DNA of 64,000 nt from Streptomyces glaucescens. Its GTDB lineage: Bacteria; Actinomycetota; Actinomycetes; Streptomycetales; Streptomycetaceae. The position numbers and the translations under genes were made by a program. Every line of letters begins with the position of its first letter. The first letter of the stretch is position 1. The stretch lies in contig NZ_CP009438.1 of the NCBI RefSeq assembly GCF_000761215.1, positions 4,481,501 to 4,545,500 of the forward strand, given 5' to 3'. Below are positions 38,454 to 46,693 of this stretch, piece after piece. The notes below the pieces were generated by a model. The model was not told where the DNA came from. It worked only from the letters and a program-made list of their open reading frames with translations, and searched no databases.

Positions 38454-39791
38454 CTAACCGCGCCAGGGGAGTTCGGCCGTGACCCGGGTGGGGCCGCCGG
38501 CCGGGGAGTCCACGACCAGGATGCCGTCCACCGCGTCGAGGCGTTCCGCGAGGCCCGCCAGCCCGGAGCCGGCACGGGCGTCGGCACCGCCCACCCCGTC
38601 GTCCACGACCTGGAGCATCAGCCGGTTCTCCGACCGCCACACGTCCACGGACGCCGACCGGGCCCCGCTGTGCTTGCTGACGTTCTGCAGCAGCTCGGAG
38701 ACGGTGAAGTAGGCGATGCCCTCGATCGCCGCCGCAGGCCGCGACGGCAGATCGACCTCCACCCGCACCGGCACCGCGCAGCGCGAGGCGACCGCGGAGA
38801 GCGCCGCGTCCAGGCCGCGGTCGGTGAGGACGGCCGGGTGGATGCCGCGTGCCAGGTCCCGCAGCTCCTGCAGCGCGGTCTTCACCTCGCCGTGCGCCTC
38901 GTCCACCATCCGCGCCGCCGCCTGCGGATCCTGCGCCAGCTTCTCCTTCGCCAGGCCCAGATCCATGGCGAGCGCGACCAGCCGGGCCTGGGCGCCGTCG
39001 TGCAGGTCGCGCTCGATGCGCCGCAGATCGGCAGCGGCCGTGTCGACCACGACCCCGCGGTCGGACTCCAGCTCCACCACCCGCGACGCCAGCCGCGACG
39101 GCCCGAGCAGGCTGTGCACCAGCAGCCGGTCGACCGACGTGAGCGCCCGTACGATCCACGGCGTGGCCAGCGTGAACAGCAGCCCCACCAGTGCGGTGAC
39201 GGTGATCTCGAAGGGGTTGTCGAGGTAGATCCGGTGGTTCTCGTCGCCGTACAGCTGCAGCCCGCCCTGCCCGCCGTACAGGGGGAACACCCAGAACCAC
39301 AGCGGATACGTCAGCAGCGCCCACCCGTACGCCCAGAAGGACACCGCCACGCCGAACGAGAACACCGCCCACGGGAAGTGCAGCACCGCGTAGAGCAGGT
39401 GCCGCCAGGACGTGCCGCTCCTGAGGACCGCCACCATCCAGCCCATCGCGCCGTCCTTGCGCACCCTCAGCGGCTCGGGGTCGGCCACCCGCATGCCGAG
39501 CAGCGCCCGCGCCCGCGTGCGCTCCAGCGCGCCGAGCCCCCGGCACCCGGCGAGCCCGGCCGCCAGCACGGGCACCCCGAGGAAGGTCACCAGCAACCCC
39601 GCGCCGAGGGAGACCATGGTGACGGCGTAGGTGAAGAGCAGTATGCCGATCGGCAGGCCGAGCAGGACGTACCCGAGCTCCCGCCAGCTGCGCGCCTCGA
39701 ACGGCGCCCGGAGCCCGGCGGGCAGCCGCGCCCCGCGCACTCCCCGGTCCTCCCGTCCGTACCCGTACCCGTGCCCGTACTCCGTGGCCAT
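38454..39791 (-). CDS. Sensor histidine kinase (HisKA_3 type), first of a twin pair
   Basis: The 445-residue kinase has an N-terminal sensor region with four to six membrane helices (residues 40-220), a dimerisation/phosphorylation motif RRIERDLHDGAQARLVALAM with His264, and an ATPase with SELLQNVSKHSG (N box), DDGVGGADARAGSGLAGLAERL (G box). This type pairs with NarL-like regulators. It is clearly a paralogue of the next kinase upstream, with long stretches of identical DNA. The ATG at 39791 is chosen; longer readings have no support. Confidence 0.92.
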   Translation of the reverse strand: MATEYGHGYGYGREDRGVRGARLPAGLRAPFEARSWRELGYVLLGLPIGILLFTYAVTMVSLGAGLLVTFLGVPVLAAGLAGCRGLGALERTRARALLGMRVADPEPLRVRKDGAMGWMVAVLRSGTSWRHLLYAVLHFPWAVFSFGVAVSFWAYGWALLTYPLWFWVFPLYGGQGGLQLYGDENHRIYLDNPFEITVTALVGLLFTLATPWIVRALTSVDRLLVHSLLGPSRLASRVVELESDRGVVVDTAAADLRRIERDLHDGAQARLVALAMDLGLAKEKLAQDPQAAARMVDEAHGEVKTALQELRDLARGIHPAVLTDRGLDAALSAVASRCAVPVRVEVDLPSRPAAAIEGIAYFTVSELLQNVSKHSGARSASVDVWRSENRLMLQVVDDGVGGADARAGSGLAGLAERLDAVDGILVVDSPAGGPTRVTAELPWRG

Positions 39792-39895
39792 CTGCGTCGT
39801 CCCGTTCTGCTCGTCCCGGATCGCCCTGTGTGTCGTGCTCTCCACCCTGCCGGGCGGCGCCCTCGCGAGCCATGGAGTCCGTCGGCCTCTTGGGA

Positions 39896-39915
39896 GGGGG
39901 GTTTTCCCTACCCCC
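39896..39915. promoter_or_regulatory. GGGGGTAGGGAAAACCCC-type motif before first kinase
   Basis: Read on the minus strand, the site is GGGGGTAGGGAAAACCCCCC, about 105 bases upstream of the first kinase start and overlapping the region between the two kinases. A near-identical motif precedes the second kinase (41230-41248). Likely a binding site for the cognate regulator; inference. Confidence 0.55.
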
Positions 39916-39942
39916 GGCCCGCCCGTGGAGCGCCGTGCGCCG

Positions 39943-41169
39943 TCACGTCCGCGCGGCCGCCGGCCGGTCCCGCCACGGCAGCTCGGCCGTGACCACGGTC
40001 GGCCCGCCCTCCGGCGAGTCGACGACGAACAGCCCGTCCACGGCGTCCAGCCGCTCCGACAGCCCCCGCAGCCCGCTCCCGGCGTCCAGCCGCGCACCGC
40101 CGCGGCCGTCGTCGTGCACCTGGATGAGCAGCCGGGTCTCCGACCGCCACACCTCGACGGAGGCGGACGCCGCCCCGCTGTGCTTGCTGACGTTCTGCAG
40201 CAGCTCGGAGACGGTGAAGTAGGCGATGCCCTCGATGGCCTCGGCGGGCCGCTCGTCCAGGTCGACCGTCACCTTCACGGGCACCGTGCAGCGGGAGGCG
40301 ACCGCGGAGAGCGCCGCGTCCAGGCCGCGGTCGGTGAGGACGGCCGGGTGGATGCCGCGTGCCAGGTCCCGCAGCTCCTGGAGCGCCAGCTTCACCTCGC
40401 CGTGCGCCTCGTCGACCATCGCCGCCGCCGCGTCCGGGTCCTCCAGCAGCTTCTCCTTGGCCAGGCCCAGTCCCATGGCCAGCGCGACCAGCCGGGCCTG
40501 CGCCCCGTCGTGCAGGTCGCGCTCGATGCGGCGCAGATCGGCCGCGGCCGTGTCGACCACGACCCCCCGGTCGGACTCCAGTTCGGCGATGCGCCGCTCC
40601 AGCTCGTCGGAGGGCGACAGCAGCCCGCGCACCATCGCCCGGTCGGCGTTGGCGAGGCCCCGCGCGATGAACGGCAGTACCGGCCACGCCACGAACAGCG
40701 AGGCCAGCGCGATGGTGAAGGTGAGGACTCCCCAGGGCAGCCGGATGAGTTCGTAGAGGACGGTCCGCCAGCCGACCGGGTCCTTCAGCGTCATCCACAG
40801 GTGCGGGAAGAAGCCCTCACCGCCACCCCGGCGCGCGCGCAGCGGCAACGGGCTCGGTTCGTCGATCCGTATCCCGAGCAGCGCCCGGGCCCGCGCCCGC
40901 TCCAGCTTGCCGAGCAGCCGCGCGCCGAGCAGTCCGGCCGCGAGGAGCGGGAACCCGACCACCGTGACGGTCAGGAAGGCGCTGGTGGACAGGGCCGTGA
41001 CCACGTAGACGAAGCCCAGCAGGGACACCGGCAGATTGGCCAGGAGGTGCGCGATCTCCTTCCAGGTGTGAACGTCGTAGGCGAGACGGGGCGGTGGCGG
41101 GCGGTGGTCGCCGCCGTCACCGGGCGGCGCCGCCTGCGCCGGGCTCGCGGGCGGGAAGTGTTCGGTCAT
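39943..41169 (-). CDS. Sensor histidine kinase (HisKA_3 type), second of a twin pair
   Basis: The 408-residue kinase has four membrane helices (about 46-100 and 145-185), DHp motif RRIERDLHDGAQARLVALAM with His220, N box SELLQNVSKHSG and G box DDGRGGARLDAGSGLRGLSERL. The DHp/ATPase half is almost identical to the adjacent kinase, while the sensor half differs, so the pair probably detects different inputs and signals to the same regulator. The ATG at 41169 faces the divergent Nuo2 operon. Confidence 0.93.
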   Translation of the reverse strand: MTEHFPPASPAQAAPPGDGGDHRPPPPRLAYDVHTWKEIAHLLANLPVSLLGFVYVVTALSTSAFLTVTVVGFPLLAAGLLGARLLGKLERARARALLGIRIDEPSPLPLRARRGGGEGFFPHLWMTLKDPVGWRTVLYELIRLPWGVLTFTIALASLFVAWPVLPFIARGLANADRAMVRGLLSPSDELERRIAELESDRGVVVDTAAADLRRIERDLHDGAQARLVALAMGLGLAKEKLLEDPDAAAAMVDEAHGEVKLALQELRDLARGIHPAVLTDRGLDAALSAVASRCTVPVKVTVDLDERPAEAIEGIAYFTVSELLQNVSKHSGAASASVEVWRSETRLLIQVHDDGRGGARLDAGSGLRGLSERLDAVDGLFVVDSPEGGPTVVTAELPWRDRPAAART

Positions 41170-41229
41170 ACGGGTCAGCGTGCCTGGCCGCGTGCGGTCG
41201 CGCCATGAGGTGCGCCGCCCGGCCCGGGC

Positions 41230-41248
41230 GGGGGAAAACCCCACCCCC
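41230..41248. promoter_or_regulatory. GGGGGTGGGGTTTTCCCCC motif before second kinase
   Basis: Minus-strand reading GGGGGTGGGGTTTTCCCCC, 61 bases upstream of the second kinase start, containing the perfect dyad GGGGTTTTCCCC. It matches the motif at 39896-39915 in form and position. It also lies upstream of the divergent nuoA2. Confidence 0.55.
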
Positions 41249-41283
41249 GCATCTCAACGTGTGACGGGCTGCTTACCGCCTCC

Positions 41284-41314
41284 TTGACAGGCCCTAGACT
41301 CGCCTGCGTACAGA
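41284..41314 (+). promoter_or_regulatory. Candidate promoter for the second nuo operon
   Basis: A perfect -35 hexamer TTGACA (41284-41289) is followed 19 bases later by TACAGA (41309-41314); CGTACA at 41307 gives 17-base spacing but a poorer -10. Transcription would start near 41320, just before two GTTCGAAC palindromes, 110 bases before nuoA2. Confidence 0.5.
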
Positions 41315-41322
41315 TCACTCGA

Positions 41323-41341
41323 GTTCGAACGCCGTTCGAAC
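41323..41341. promoter_or_regulatory. Paired GTTCGAAC palindromes at the nuo2 promoter
   Basis: Two perfect 8-bp palindromes GTTCGAAC are separated by three bases (41323-41330 and 41334-41341), directly downstream of the candidate promoter. The pair also reads CGAAC-N3-GTTCG, one base short of the Gram-positive LexA box (N4). A related GTTC-GAA-GAAC lies at 41378-41388. The regulator is unknown. Confidence 0.6.
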
Positions 41342-41428
41342 GGGACGCGGAAGGTTTCAGCGGTTCTGTTCTAAGTTGTTCGAAGAACGTCGAGGTCACG
41401 TCGAGTTTCAGGGAGCGAGGGGACGGAC

Positions 41429-41836
41429 GTGCGGGAACCGACCGTCGAACCGGCTGTGGTCGTCGCGGCGGACTACTTCCAGTCCTATTCCGTCGTCGGA
41501 CTGCTCGCCGCCGTCGGCGTGCTCTTCGTCGCCGTGGCCTTCGGCGCGGGCCGCCTGCTGCGCCCCGTCGTGCCCACGCCGGAGAAACTGCTGACCTACG
41601 AGTGCGGCGTCGACCCCGTCGGTGAGGGCTGGGCCCACACCCAGGTCCGCTACTACGTCTACGCCTTCCTGTACGTGATCTTCGCCGTCGACTCGATCTT
41701 CCTGTTCCCCTGGGCGACGGTCTTCGCCGACCCCGGCTACGGCGCCGCCACCCTCGTGGAGATGTTCATCTTCCTCGGCTTCCTCGCCGTGGGCCTGCTG
41801 TACGCGTACAAGAAGGGCGTCCTGACATGGACGTGA
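41429..41836 (+). CDS. nuoA: Nuo2 subunit A
   Basis: This 135-residue protein has three membrane helices and the NuoA motif KLLTYECGVDPVGEGWAHTQVRYYVYAFLYVIFAVDSIFLFPW, whose Cys lies in the loop near the quinone site. NuoA forms the junction of membrane and peripheral arms. The GTG start has GAGGGGAC upstream. It begins a cluster that lacks D, E, F and G; the 3' end overlaps nuoB2 by ten bases. Confidence 0.93.
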   Translation: MREPTVEPAVVVAADYFQSYSVVGLLAAVGVLFVAVAFGAGRLLRPVVPTPEKLLTYECGVDPVGEGWAHTQVRYYVYAFLYVIFAVDSIFLFPWATVFADPGYGAATLVEMFIFLGFLAVGLLYAYKKGVLTWT

Positions 41837-42459
41837 CCCCCAAGCCCGACCCCGAGCCGACCCCCGGGCCGGTTCCGCTGCCCGAGCCGAAGCGCCTCGG
41901 CACGCTGGCGCGCCTCGCGCCCGAGCCGATGAAGGTGGTCCTGAACTGGGGCCGCCGCTACTCCCTGTGGGTCTTCAACTTCGGCCTCGCCTGCTGCGCC
42001 ATCGAGTTCATCGCCGCGTCGATGGCCCGCCACGACTTCATCCGCCTCGGCGTGATCCCCTTCGCCCCGGGCCCCCGCCAGGCGGACCTCATGGTCGTCT
42101 CCGGCACGGTGACCGACAAGATGGCCCCCGCCGTCAAGCGCCTGTACGAGCAGATGCCCGAGCCGAAGTACGTCATCTCCTTCGGCGCGTGCAGCAACTG
42201 CGGCGGCCCCTACTGGGACTCCTACTCCGTCACCAAGGGCGTCGACCAGATCATCCCCGTCGACGTCTACGTCCCCGGCTGCCCGCCCCGCCCCGAGGCG
42301 CTGCTCCAGGGCATCCTCAAGCTCCAGGAGAAGATCGCCCGCGAGTCGCTGGGCGAGCGCTACGGCACCCGGCCGGCCCGCCCCTCCACCGCCGCCCTGC
42401 AGAGCGGACCGGTCCGGCCCCCGGCCGCCGGCGGGTCCGCCGCCGAGGGAGGCGCGTGA
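41827..42459 (+). CDS. nuoB: Nuo2 subunit B (N2 cluster)
   Basis: This 210-residue protein keeps all four ligands of the terminal 4Fe-4S cluster N2: the tandem pair in GLACCAIEF, the Cys of FGACSNCGGPYWDSY and the Cys of VPGCPPRPEALL. It should therefore still pass electrons to quinone. The first 25 residues are Pro-rich and the last 35 an Ala/Pro tail. It overlaps nuoA2 upstream and shares one base with the nuoC2 start (TGATG). Confidence 0.94.
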   Translation: MDVTPKPDPEPTPGPVPLPEPKRLGTLARLAPEPMKVVLNWGRRYSLWVFNFGLACCAIEFIAASMARHDFIRLGVIPFAPGPRQADLMVVSGTVTDKMAPAVKRLYEQMPEPKYVISFGACSNCGGPYWDSYSVTKGVDQIIPVDVYVPGCPPRPEALLQGILKLQEKIARESLGERYGTRPARPSTAALQSGPVRPPAAGGSAAEGGA

Positions 42460-44015
42460 TGAGCACGGTCGGCTGGCTGCCCGGCCCCGCCGGGGAACTG
42501 TTCGGCGCCGAGGCCACCGCCGAGGAGTCCTACGAGGTCCTGACCGTCGACGTCCCGCCGGAGTCCTGGACCGCGGCCCTGCGCACCGCCCGCGACGAGC
42601 TGGGCTGCACCTACTTCGACTGGCTGAGCGCGGTCGACGAACCCGGCACCGGCTTCCGGGTCACGGCCCACGTCGTCGCGCTGTCCCCGGTCCGCCGCCT
42701 GCTGCTGCGCACCACCGTGCCCCACGAGGCGCCCCGGCTCGCCTCCGCCGTCGGCGTCTACGCGGGCGCCGCCTGGCACGAGCGCGAGACCCACGAGATG
42801 TTCGGCGTGTCCTTCGACGGTCATCCCGGCCTGGACCACCTCCTCCTCCCCGAGAACTTCGAGGGCCACCCGCTGCGCAAGGACTTCGTCCTCGCCGCCC
42901 GCGTCGCCAAGGCATGGCCGGGCGCCAAGGAGCCGGGGGAGGCGGAGCACGGCGGACCCAAGCGCCGTCAGATGCTGCCCCCCGGCGTCCCCGACCCCAA
43001 CGAGTGGGGACCCCTGAAGGGCCAGCTTCCGCCCGCCCCCGCCCGCCCGGCCCGTGGCGCGGCCCGCCCGGCCGCCGCGGGCGACCGGCCCGTACGGCGC
43101 ACCCGGACGGCCGGGGAGGGCTCGGCGAGCCAGACGGCGGCTCCCGGTGCCGGTGCGGGCGCCGGTGCGGGCGCCGAGGTGCCGGCCCGGCCGCGGCGCG
43201 CCCGGAGCGCGACCCAGGGCTCGGCGTCCCAGCGTGCGGCGGCCGGGGGAACCCCGGAGGCCACGGAGCGCGCCCCCCAGGAGGCGGCCGGCGCCGGTGC
43301 GCCGACGGTCCCGCAGGCCCCCGAGGCCCGGCCGAGGCGGGCCCGCAGCGCGAGCGGCGGCTCGGCCTCCCAGCGTGCCCAGAGCCCGGCACCGGCGGTG
43401 CCGGAGGCTCCGGCGCCCCGTCCCGCCGCGGCTCCCCGCAGCCCGGACGCGCCCTGGCACCACGCCCGCCCGGCGTTCGACGGCGAGCCGGAGCCGCACC
43501 CGAAGCAGCCGGACCCCGCGTCGAAGCCCGAGCCCCGGCCCGAGGCCGCGTCCCGGCCTGAGTCCGAGCCCGCGTCCCGGCCCGAGCCCGAACCCGAGTC
43601 TCGGCCTGCGCCTGGGCCCGTGGCCGTGGCAGCGCCTGGGCCGGATCCGGCGCCCGAGTCCGAGTCCCGGCCTGAGTCCGAGTCCCGGCCCGAGCCCGAA
43701 CCCGCGCCAGCGCCTGGTCCGGATCCGGCGCCTGAGCCCGAGTCCCGGCCTAAGCCCGAGTCCCGGCCCGCGCGAGTGCCCGAGCGGGGGCCGGTTCCCG
43801 CGCCCGAGCCCGAGCCCGCGCCTGGGCTGGAAAAGCCGGACGCGGCCCCGGAAGCCGCCCCGGAACGCACATCCGGAGCCACCCCGGACGCAACCCCCGG
43901 AACCGCTCCGGACGCGACCCCCGGAACCGTTCCGGACGCGACCCCCGAAACCACCCCGGAACGCACCCGCACCCCGGAAGAGACCCCCGAAGACCCCGCA
44001 GGAGGCCCGCGGTGA
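42459..44015 (+). CDS. nuoC: Nuo2 subunit C with very long proline/glutamate-rich tail
   Basis: The 518-residue product has a normal NuoC domain only in its first 180 residues (YFDWLSAVDEP, AAWHERETHEMFGVSFDGHPGLDHLLLPENFEGHPLRKDFVLA, then MLPPGVPDPNEWGPLKGQLPP). The remaining 335 residues are low-complexity: first Ala/Arg/Ser blocks (RRARSATQGSASQRA twice), then SRPEPEPESRP-type repeats and finally DATPGTAPDATPGT repeats. This is not a NuoCD fusion: none of the NuoD motifs is present. The ATG overlaps the nuoB2 stop; the stop overlaps the nuoH2 GTG, so the tail is within one uninterrupted frame and the downstream genes depend on it. Confidence 0.9.
   Translation: MSTVGWLPGPAGELFGAEATAEESYEVLTVDVPPESWTAALRTARDELGCTYFDWLSAVDEPGTGFRVTAHVVALSPVRRLLLRTTVPHEAPRLASAVGVYAGAAWHERETHEMFGVSFDGHPGLDHLLLPENFEGHPLRKDFVLAARVAKAWPGAKEPGEAEHGGPKRRQMLPPGVPDPNEWGPLKGQLPPAPARPARGAARPAAAGDRPVRRTRTAGEGSASQTAAPGAGAGAGAGAEVPARPRRARSATQGSASQRAAAGGTPEATERAPQEAAGAGAPTVPQAPEARPRRARSASGGSASQRAQSPAPAVPEAPAPRPAAAPRSPDAPWHHARPAFDGEPEPHPKQPDPASKPEPRPEAASRPESEPASRPEPEPESRPAPGPVAVAAPGPDPAPESESRPESESRPEPEPAPAPGPDPAPEPESRPKPESRPARVPERGPVPAPEPEPAPGLEKPDAAPEAAPERTSGATPDATPGTAPDATPGTVPDATPETTPERTRTPEETPEDPAGGPR
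43480..43960. repeat. Low-complexity repeats encoding the NuoC2 tail
   Basis: The DNA is built from repeated CCCGAGTCCCGGCCTGAG-like blocks (43540-43780), including two closely similar copies of a roughly 80-base block around 43610-43740, and GACGCGACCCCCGGAACC repeats (43880-43960). Such sequence is prone to slippage in multiples of three. Confidence 0.75.
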
Positions 44016-44980
44016 ACGACGTGCTCGACGTCGCCCTGCGACTTCTCGTCGTCTTCGGCGTCTTCCTCACCTTCCCGCTGCTGGTCGGCCAGACCGAGCA
44101 CAAGGTGATGGCCCACATGCAGGGCCGCCTCGGCCCCATGTACGCCGGCGGCTTCCACGGCTGGGCCCAGCTCGTCGCGGACGGCGTGAAGTTCGCGCAG
44201 AAGGAGGACGTGGTCCCCGCCGGAGCGGACCGCCGCATCTTCCAGCTCGCCCCCGCCGTCGCCCTGCTGCCGTACCTGCTGGTGCTGCTCGCCATCCCGA
44301 TCGGCCCCGGCGAGGGAGCGGTCGGCGAGGTGATCGACGCGGGCGTCTTCTTCGTGCTCGCCGTGATGGGCGTCGGTGTCCTCGGCTCCCTCATGGCCGG
44401 CTGGGCCAGCGCGAACAAGTTCTCCCTCCTCGGCGGTCTGCGCACCGCCGCCCAGCTGCTCGCCTACGAACTCCCGATGCTGCTCACCGCCGCCTCGGTG
44501 GCGATGGCGGCCGGAACGGTGTCCATCCCCGGCATCCTGAACGCCTTCGAGTGGTGGTGGCTGCCCTGGCAGATCGTCGGCGCGATCGTGTTCTTCGTCG
44601 CGGGCCTCGCGGAACTCCAGCGCCCGCCCTTCGACATGCCGGTCGCCGACTCGGAGATCATCTTCGGCGCGTACACCGAGTACACCGGCCTGCGCTTCGC
44701 CCTCTTCCTCCTCGCCGAGTACGCCGGGATCGTCGTCCTGTGCGGCCTGACCACCGTCCTCTTCCTGGGCGGCTGGCACGGCCCCTGGGGAGCCGACGGC
44801 CTCGGCTGGGTCTGGACGCTGCTGAAGACCGCCGTCCTCGCCTTCATCGTGATCTGGCTCCGCGTCACCTACCCCCGGCTGCGCGAGGACCAGCTCCAGA
44901 AGCTCTCCTGGACCCTCCTCGTCCCCCTCTCCCTCGCCCAGATCGCCCTCACCGGCGTCGTGAAGGTGGTGATCCCGTAG
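44012..44980 (+). CDS. nuoH: Nuo2 subunit H
   Basis: The 322-residue membrane protein is shorter than the first NuoH and lacks its tail. It keeps the quinone-channel loops: EHKVMAHMQGRLGPMYAG, KFAQKEDVVPAGADRR, LAELQRPPFDMPVADSEIIFGAYTEYTGLRFALFLLAEY with the conserved acidic residues. The GTG start overlaps the nuoC2 stop. In a normal cluster nuoD to nuoG would stand between C and H; here they are absent. Confidence 0.94.
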   Translation: MNDVLDVALRLLVVFGVFLTFPLLVGQTEHKVMAHMQGRLGPMYAGGFHGWAQLVADGVKFAQKEDVVPAGADRRIFQLAPAVALLPYLLVLLAIPIGPGEGAVGEVIDAGVFFVLAVMGVGVLGSLMAGWASANKFSLLGGLRTAAQLLAYELPMLLTAASVAMAAGTVSIPGILNAFEWWWLPWQIVGAIVFFVAGLAELQRPPFDMPVADSEIIFGAYTEYTGLRFALFLLAEYAGIVVLCGLTTVLFLGGWHGPWGADGLGWVWTLLKTAVLAFIVIWLRVTYPRLREDQLQKLSWTLLVPLSLAQIALTGVVKVVIP

Positions 44981-44982
44981 CC

Positions 44983-45633
44983 ATGGCTCCCTTCCCCGGC
45001 TCCGGCCTGGCCAAGGGCCTGGCCGTCACCCTCCGCACGATGACGAGGAAGACGGTCACCGAGCAGTACCCGGAGGTCCAGCCCGAGCTCCCGCCCCGCA
45101 CCCGTGGCGTGATCGGCCTGTTCGAGGAGAACTGCACGGTCTGCATGCTCTGCGCCCGTGAGTGCCCGGACTGGTGCATCTACATCGACTCCCACAAGGA
45201 GACGGTCCCGGCCGCCACCCCGGGCGGCCGCGAGCGCAGCCGCAACGTCCTCGACCGCTTCGCCATCGACTTCTCGCTCTGCATGTACTGCGGCATCTGC
45301 ATCGAGGTCTGTCCTTTCGACGCCCTGTTCTGGTCGCCCGAGTTCGAGTACGCCGAGACCGACATCCGCGACCTCACCCACGAACGGGACAAGCTCCGTG
45401 AGTGGATGTGGACCGTCCCGGCCCCGCCGGCCCTCGACCCGGGCGCCGAGGAGCCGAAGGAGCTGGCCGCCGCCCGCAGGACGGCGGAGAAGCTCGCCGC
45501 CCAGCAGCAGCCCCCGGCCACCGAGCCGCACGCCGACGAACAGGCGCGCGCCGCCGAGTCCCCCACTCGCCCGCACGGCGACTCGCAGCAGCAGAGCGAG
45601 CAGCCGAGGCCGCAGCAGGAGGGCACGGAATGA
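44983..45633 (+). CDS. nuoI: Nuo2 subunit I (two 4Fe-4S)
   Basis: The 216-residue protein keeps both 4Fe-4S ligand sets, CTVCMLCARECP and CMYCGICIEVCP, so it can carry electrons to NuoB2. Without NuoG it must receive them directly from an outside donor, for instance a ferredoxin, as in NADH-module-less complex I relatives. A Gln/Pro/Glu-rich tail follows residue 150. The ATG is two bases after the nuoH2 stop; the stop overlaps the nuoJ2 start. Confidence 0.94.
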   Translation: MAPFPGSGLAKGLAVTLRTMTRKTVTEQYPEVQPELPPRTRGVIGLFEENCTVCMLCARECPDWCIYIDSHKETVPAATPGGRERSRNVLDRFAIDFSLCMYCGICIEVCPFDALFWSPEFEYAETDIRDLTHERDKLREWMWTVPAPPALDPGAEEPKELAAARRTAEKLAAQQQPPATEPHADEQARAAESPTRPHGDSQQQSEQPRPQQEGTE

Positions 45634-46301
45634 CCCTCGCAGCCGGGACCCACGGCTTCCTCTCCCCGACCGGCGTCGAGATCGCCTTCCTCCTGGTCGG
45701 GCTGGTCACCTTCGGGGCCGCGCTCGTCACCGTCACCACCCGGCAGCTCGTGCACGCCGCGCTGTGGCTGGTGGTGACCCTCGGCGGCCTCGCCGTGGAG
45801 TACCTCCTGCTCACCGCCGAGTTCATCGCCTGGGTGCAGGTCCTCATCTACGTCGGTTCCGTCGTCGTCCTCCTCCTGTTCGGACTGATGCTCACCAAGG
45901 CGCCCATCGGCCGCTCCCCGGACGCCGACTCCGGCAACCGCTGGGCCGCCCTCGCGGTGGCCCTGGCGGCGGCTGCCGCCCTGGTCTGGGTCGTGGTGGA
46001 CGCCTTCCGCACCACCTGGATCGACCTGGACGGCCCGGCCGCCGGGTCCACCGAGGTCACCGGCGAGAGCCTCTTCCAGAACTGGGTGCTGCCCTTCGAG
46101 GCCCTGTCCGTCCTCCTCCTCGCCGCCCTGGTCGGCGCGATCGTCCTGTCCCGCAAGGGGAAGGCGACCGCGACGCGGACGGAAGCGGGGACGGGAGCGG
46201 CGGCGGACCGCACGCGGGCGGACGGCACGCGGGCGGACGGGGCCGACCGGACGGACACCGCGGCCACGGCCGCCGAACCCGGCAAGGACGGTGTCCGCTG
46301 A
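45630..46301 (+). CDS. nuoJ: Nuo2 subunit J
   Basis: The 223-residue membrane protein has five helices and the NuoJ core AWVQVLIYVGSVVVLLLFGLMLTKAP. The C-terminal 45 residues are a hydrophilic Thr/Ala/Asp-rich tail with repeated ADGTRADG. Start and stop overlap the neighbours by four bases and one base. Confidence 0.93.
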   Translation: MTLAAGTHGFLSPTGVEIAFLLVGLVTFGAALVTVTTRQLVHAALWLVVTLGGLAVEYLLLTAEFIAWVQVLIYVGSVVVLLLFGLMLTKAPIGRSPDADSGNRWAALAVALAAAAALVWVVVDAFRTTWIDLDGPAAGSTEVTGESLFQNWVLPFEALSVLLLAALVGAIVLSRKGKATATRTEAGTGAAADRTRADGTRADGADRTDTAATAAEPGKDGVR

Positions 46302-46693
46302 TGCACCTCGCCTATCCCGCCGTACTCTCCGCCCTCCTCTTCTGCACCGGCCTCTACGGCGTCCTCGCCCGCCGCAACGCGATCCTGGTCCTGATGTCGG
46401 TCGAGCTGATGCTCAACGCCGTCAACCTCAACCTGGTCGCCTTCGACGTCTGGCTCAGCAGGACCGCGGAGGAGACCCTGCACTCCGGCCAGGCGCTCAC
46501 CCTGTTCACCATCGCCATCGCCGCCGCCGAGATCGGCATCGGCCTGGCGATCGTCCTCGCCGTCCACCGCAACCGCGGCACCTCCGACATCGACAAGCTC
46601 CGCGACACCGCCGAAGGCCACGAGAGCGAGGGCCACGAGACCGACATCCCCGCGACCGAGACGGGCGCCGAGAAGGCTGAGGCCACCGCGTGA
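46301..46693 (+). CDS. nuoK: Nuo2 subunit K
   Basis: The protein (130 residues) is longer than the first NuoK by a charged tail of about 30 residues (GHESEGHETD region). The core has three helices with the conserved Glu in LVLMSVELMLNAVNLNLVAF and AAEIGIGLAIVLA. The ATG shares its first base with the nuoJ2 stop. It overlaps nuoL2 by four bases. Confidence 0.94.
   Translation: MHLAYPAVLSALLFCTGLYGVLARRNAILVLMSVELMLNAVNLNLVAFDVWLSRTAEETLHSGQALTLFTIAIAAAEIGIGLAIVLAVHRNRGTSDIDKLRDTAEGHESEGHETDIPATETGAEKAEATA

Noticed and set aside
41323..41341. LexA (SOS) box upstream of nuoA2
   Set aside because: The half-sites CGAAC and GTTCG are right but separated by three bases, not the four of the known box. 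Kept as an unassigned palindrome pair.
43000..44015. NuoC2 tail as a fused NuoD (NuoCD)
   Set aside because: None of the NuoD signatures (GPQHPSTHG, MDY, SIDPVMGGVDR) is present; the tail is Pro/Glu/Ser/Arg repeats.
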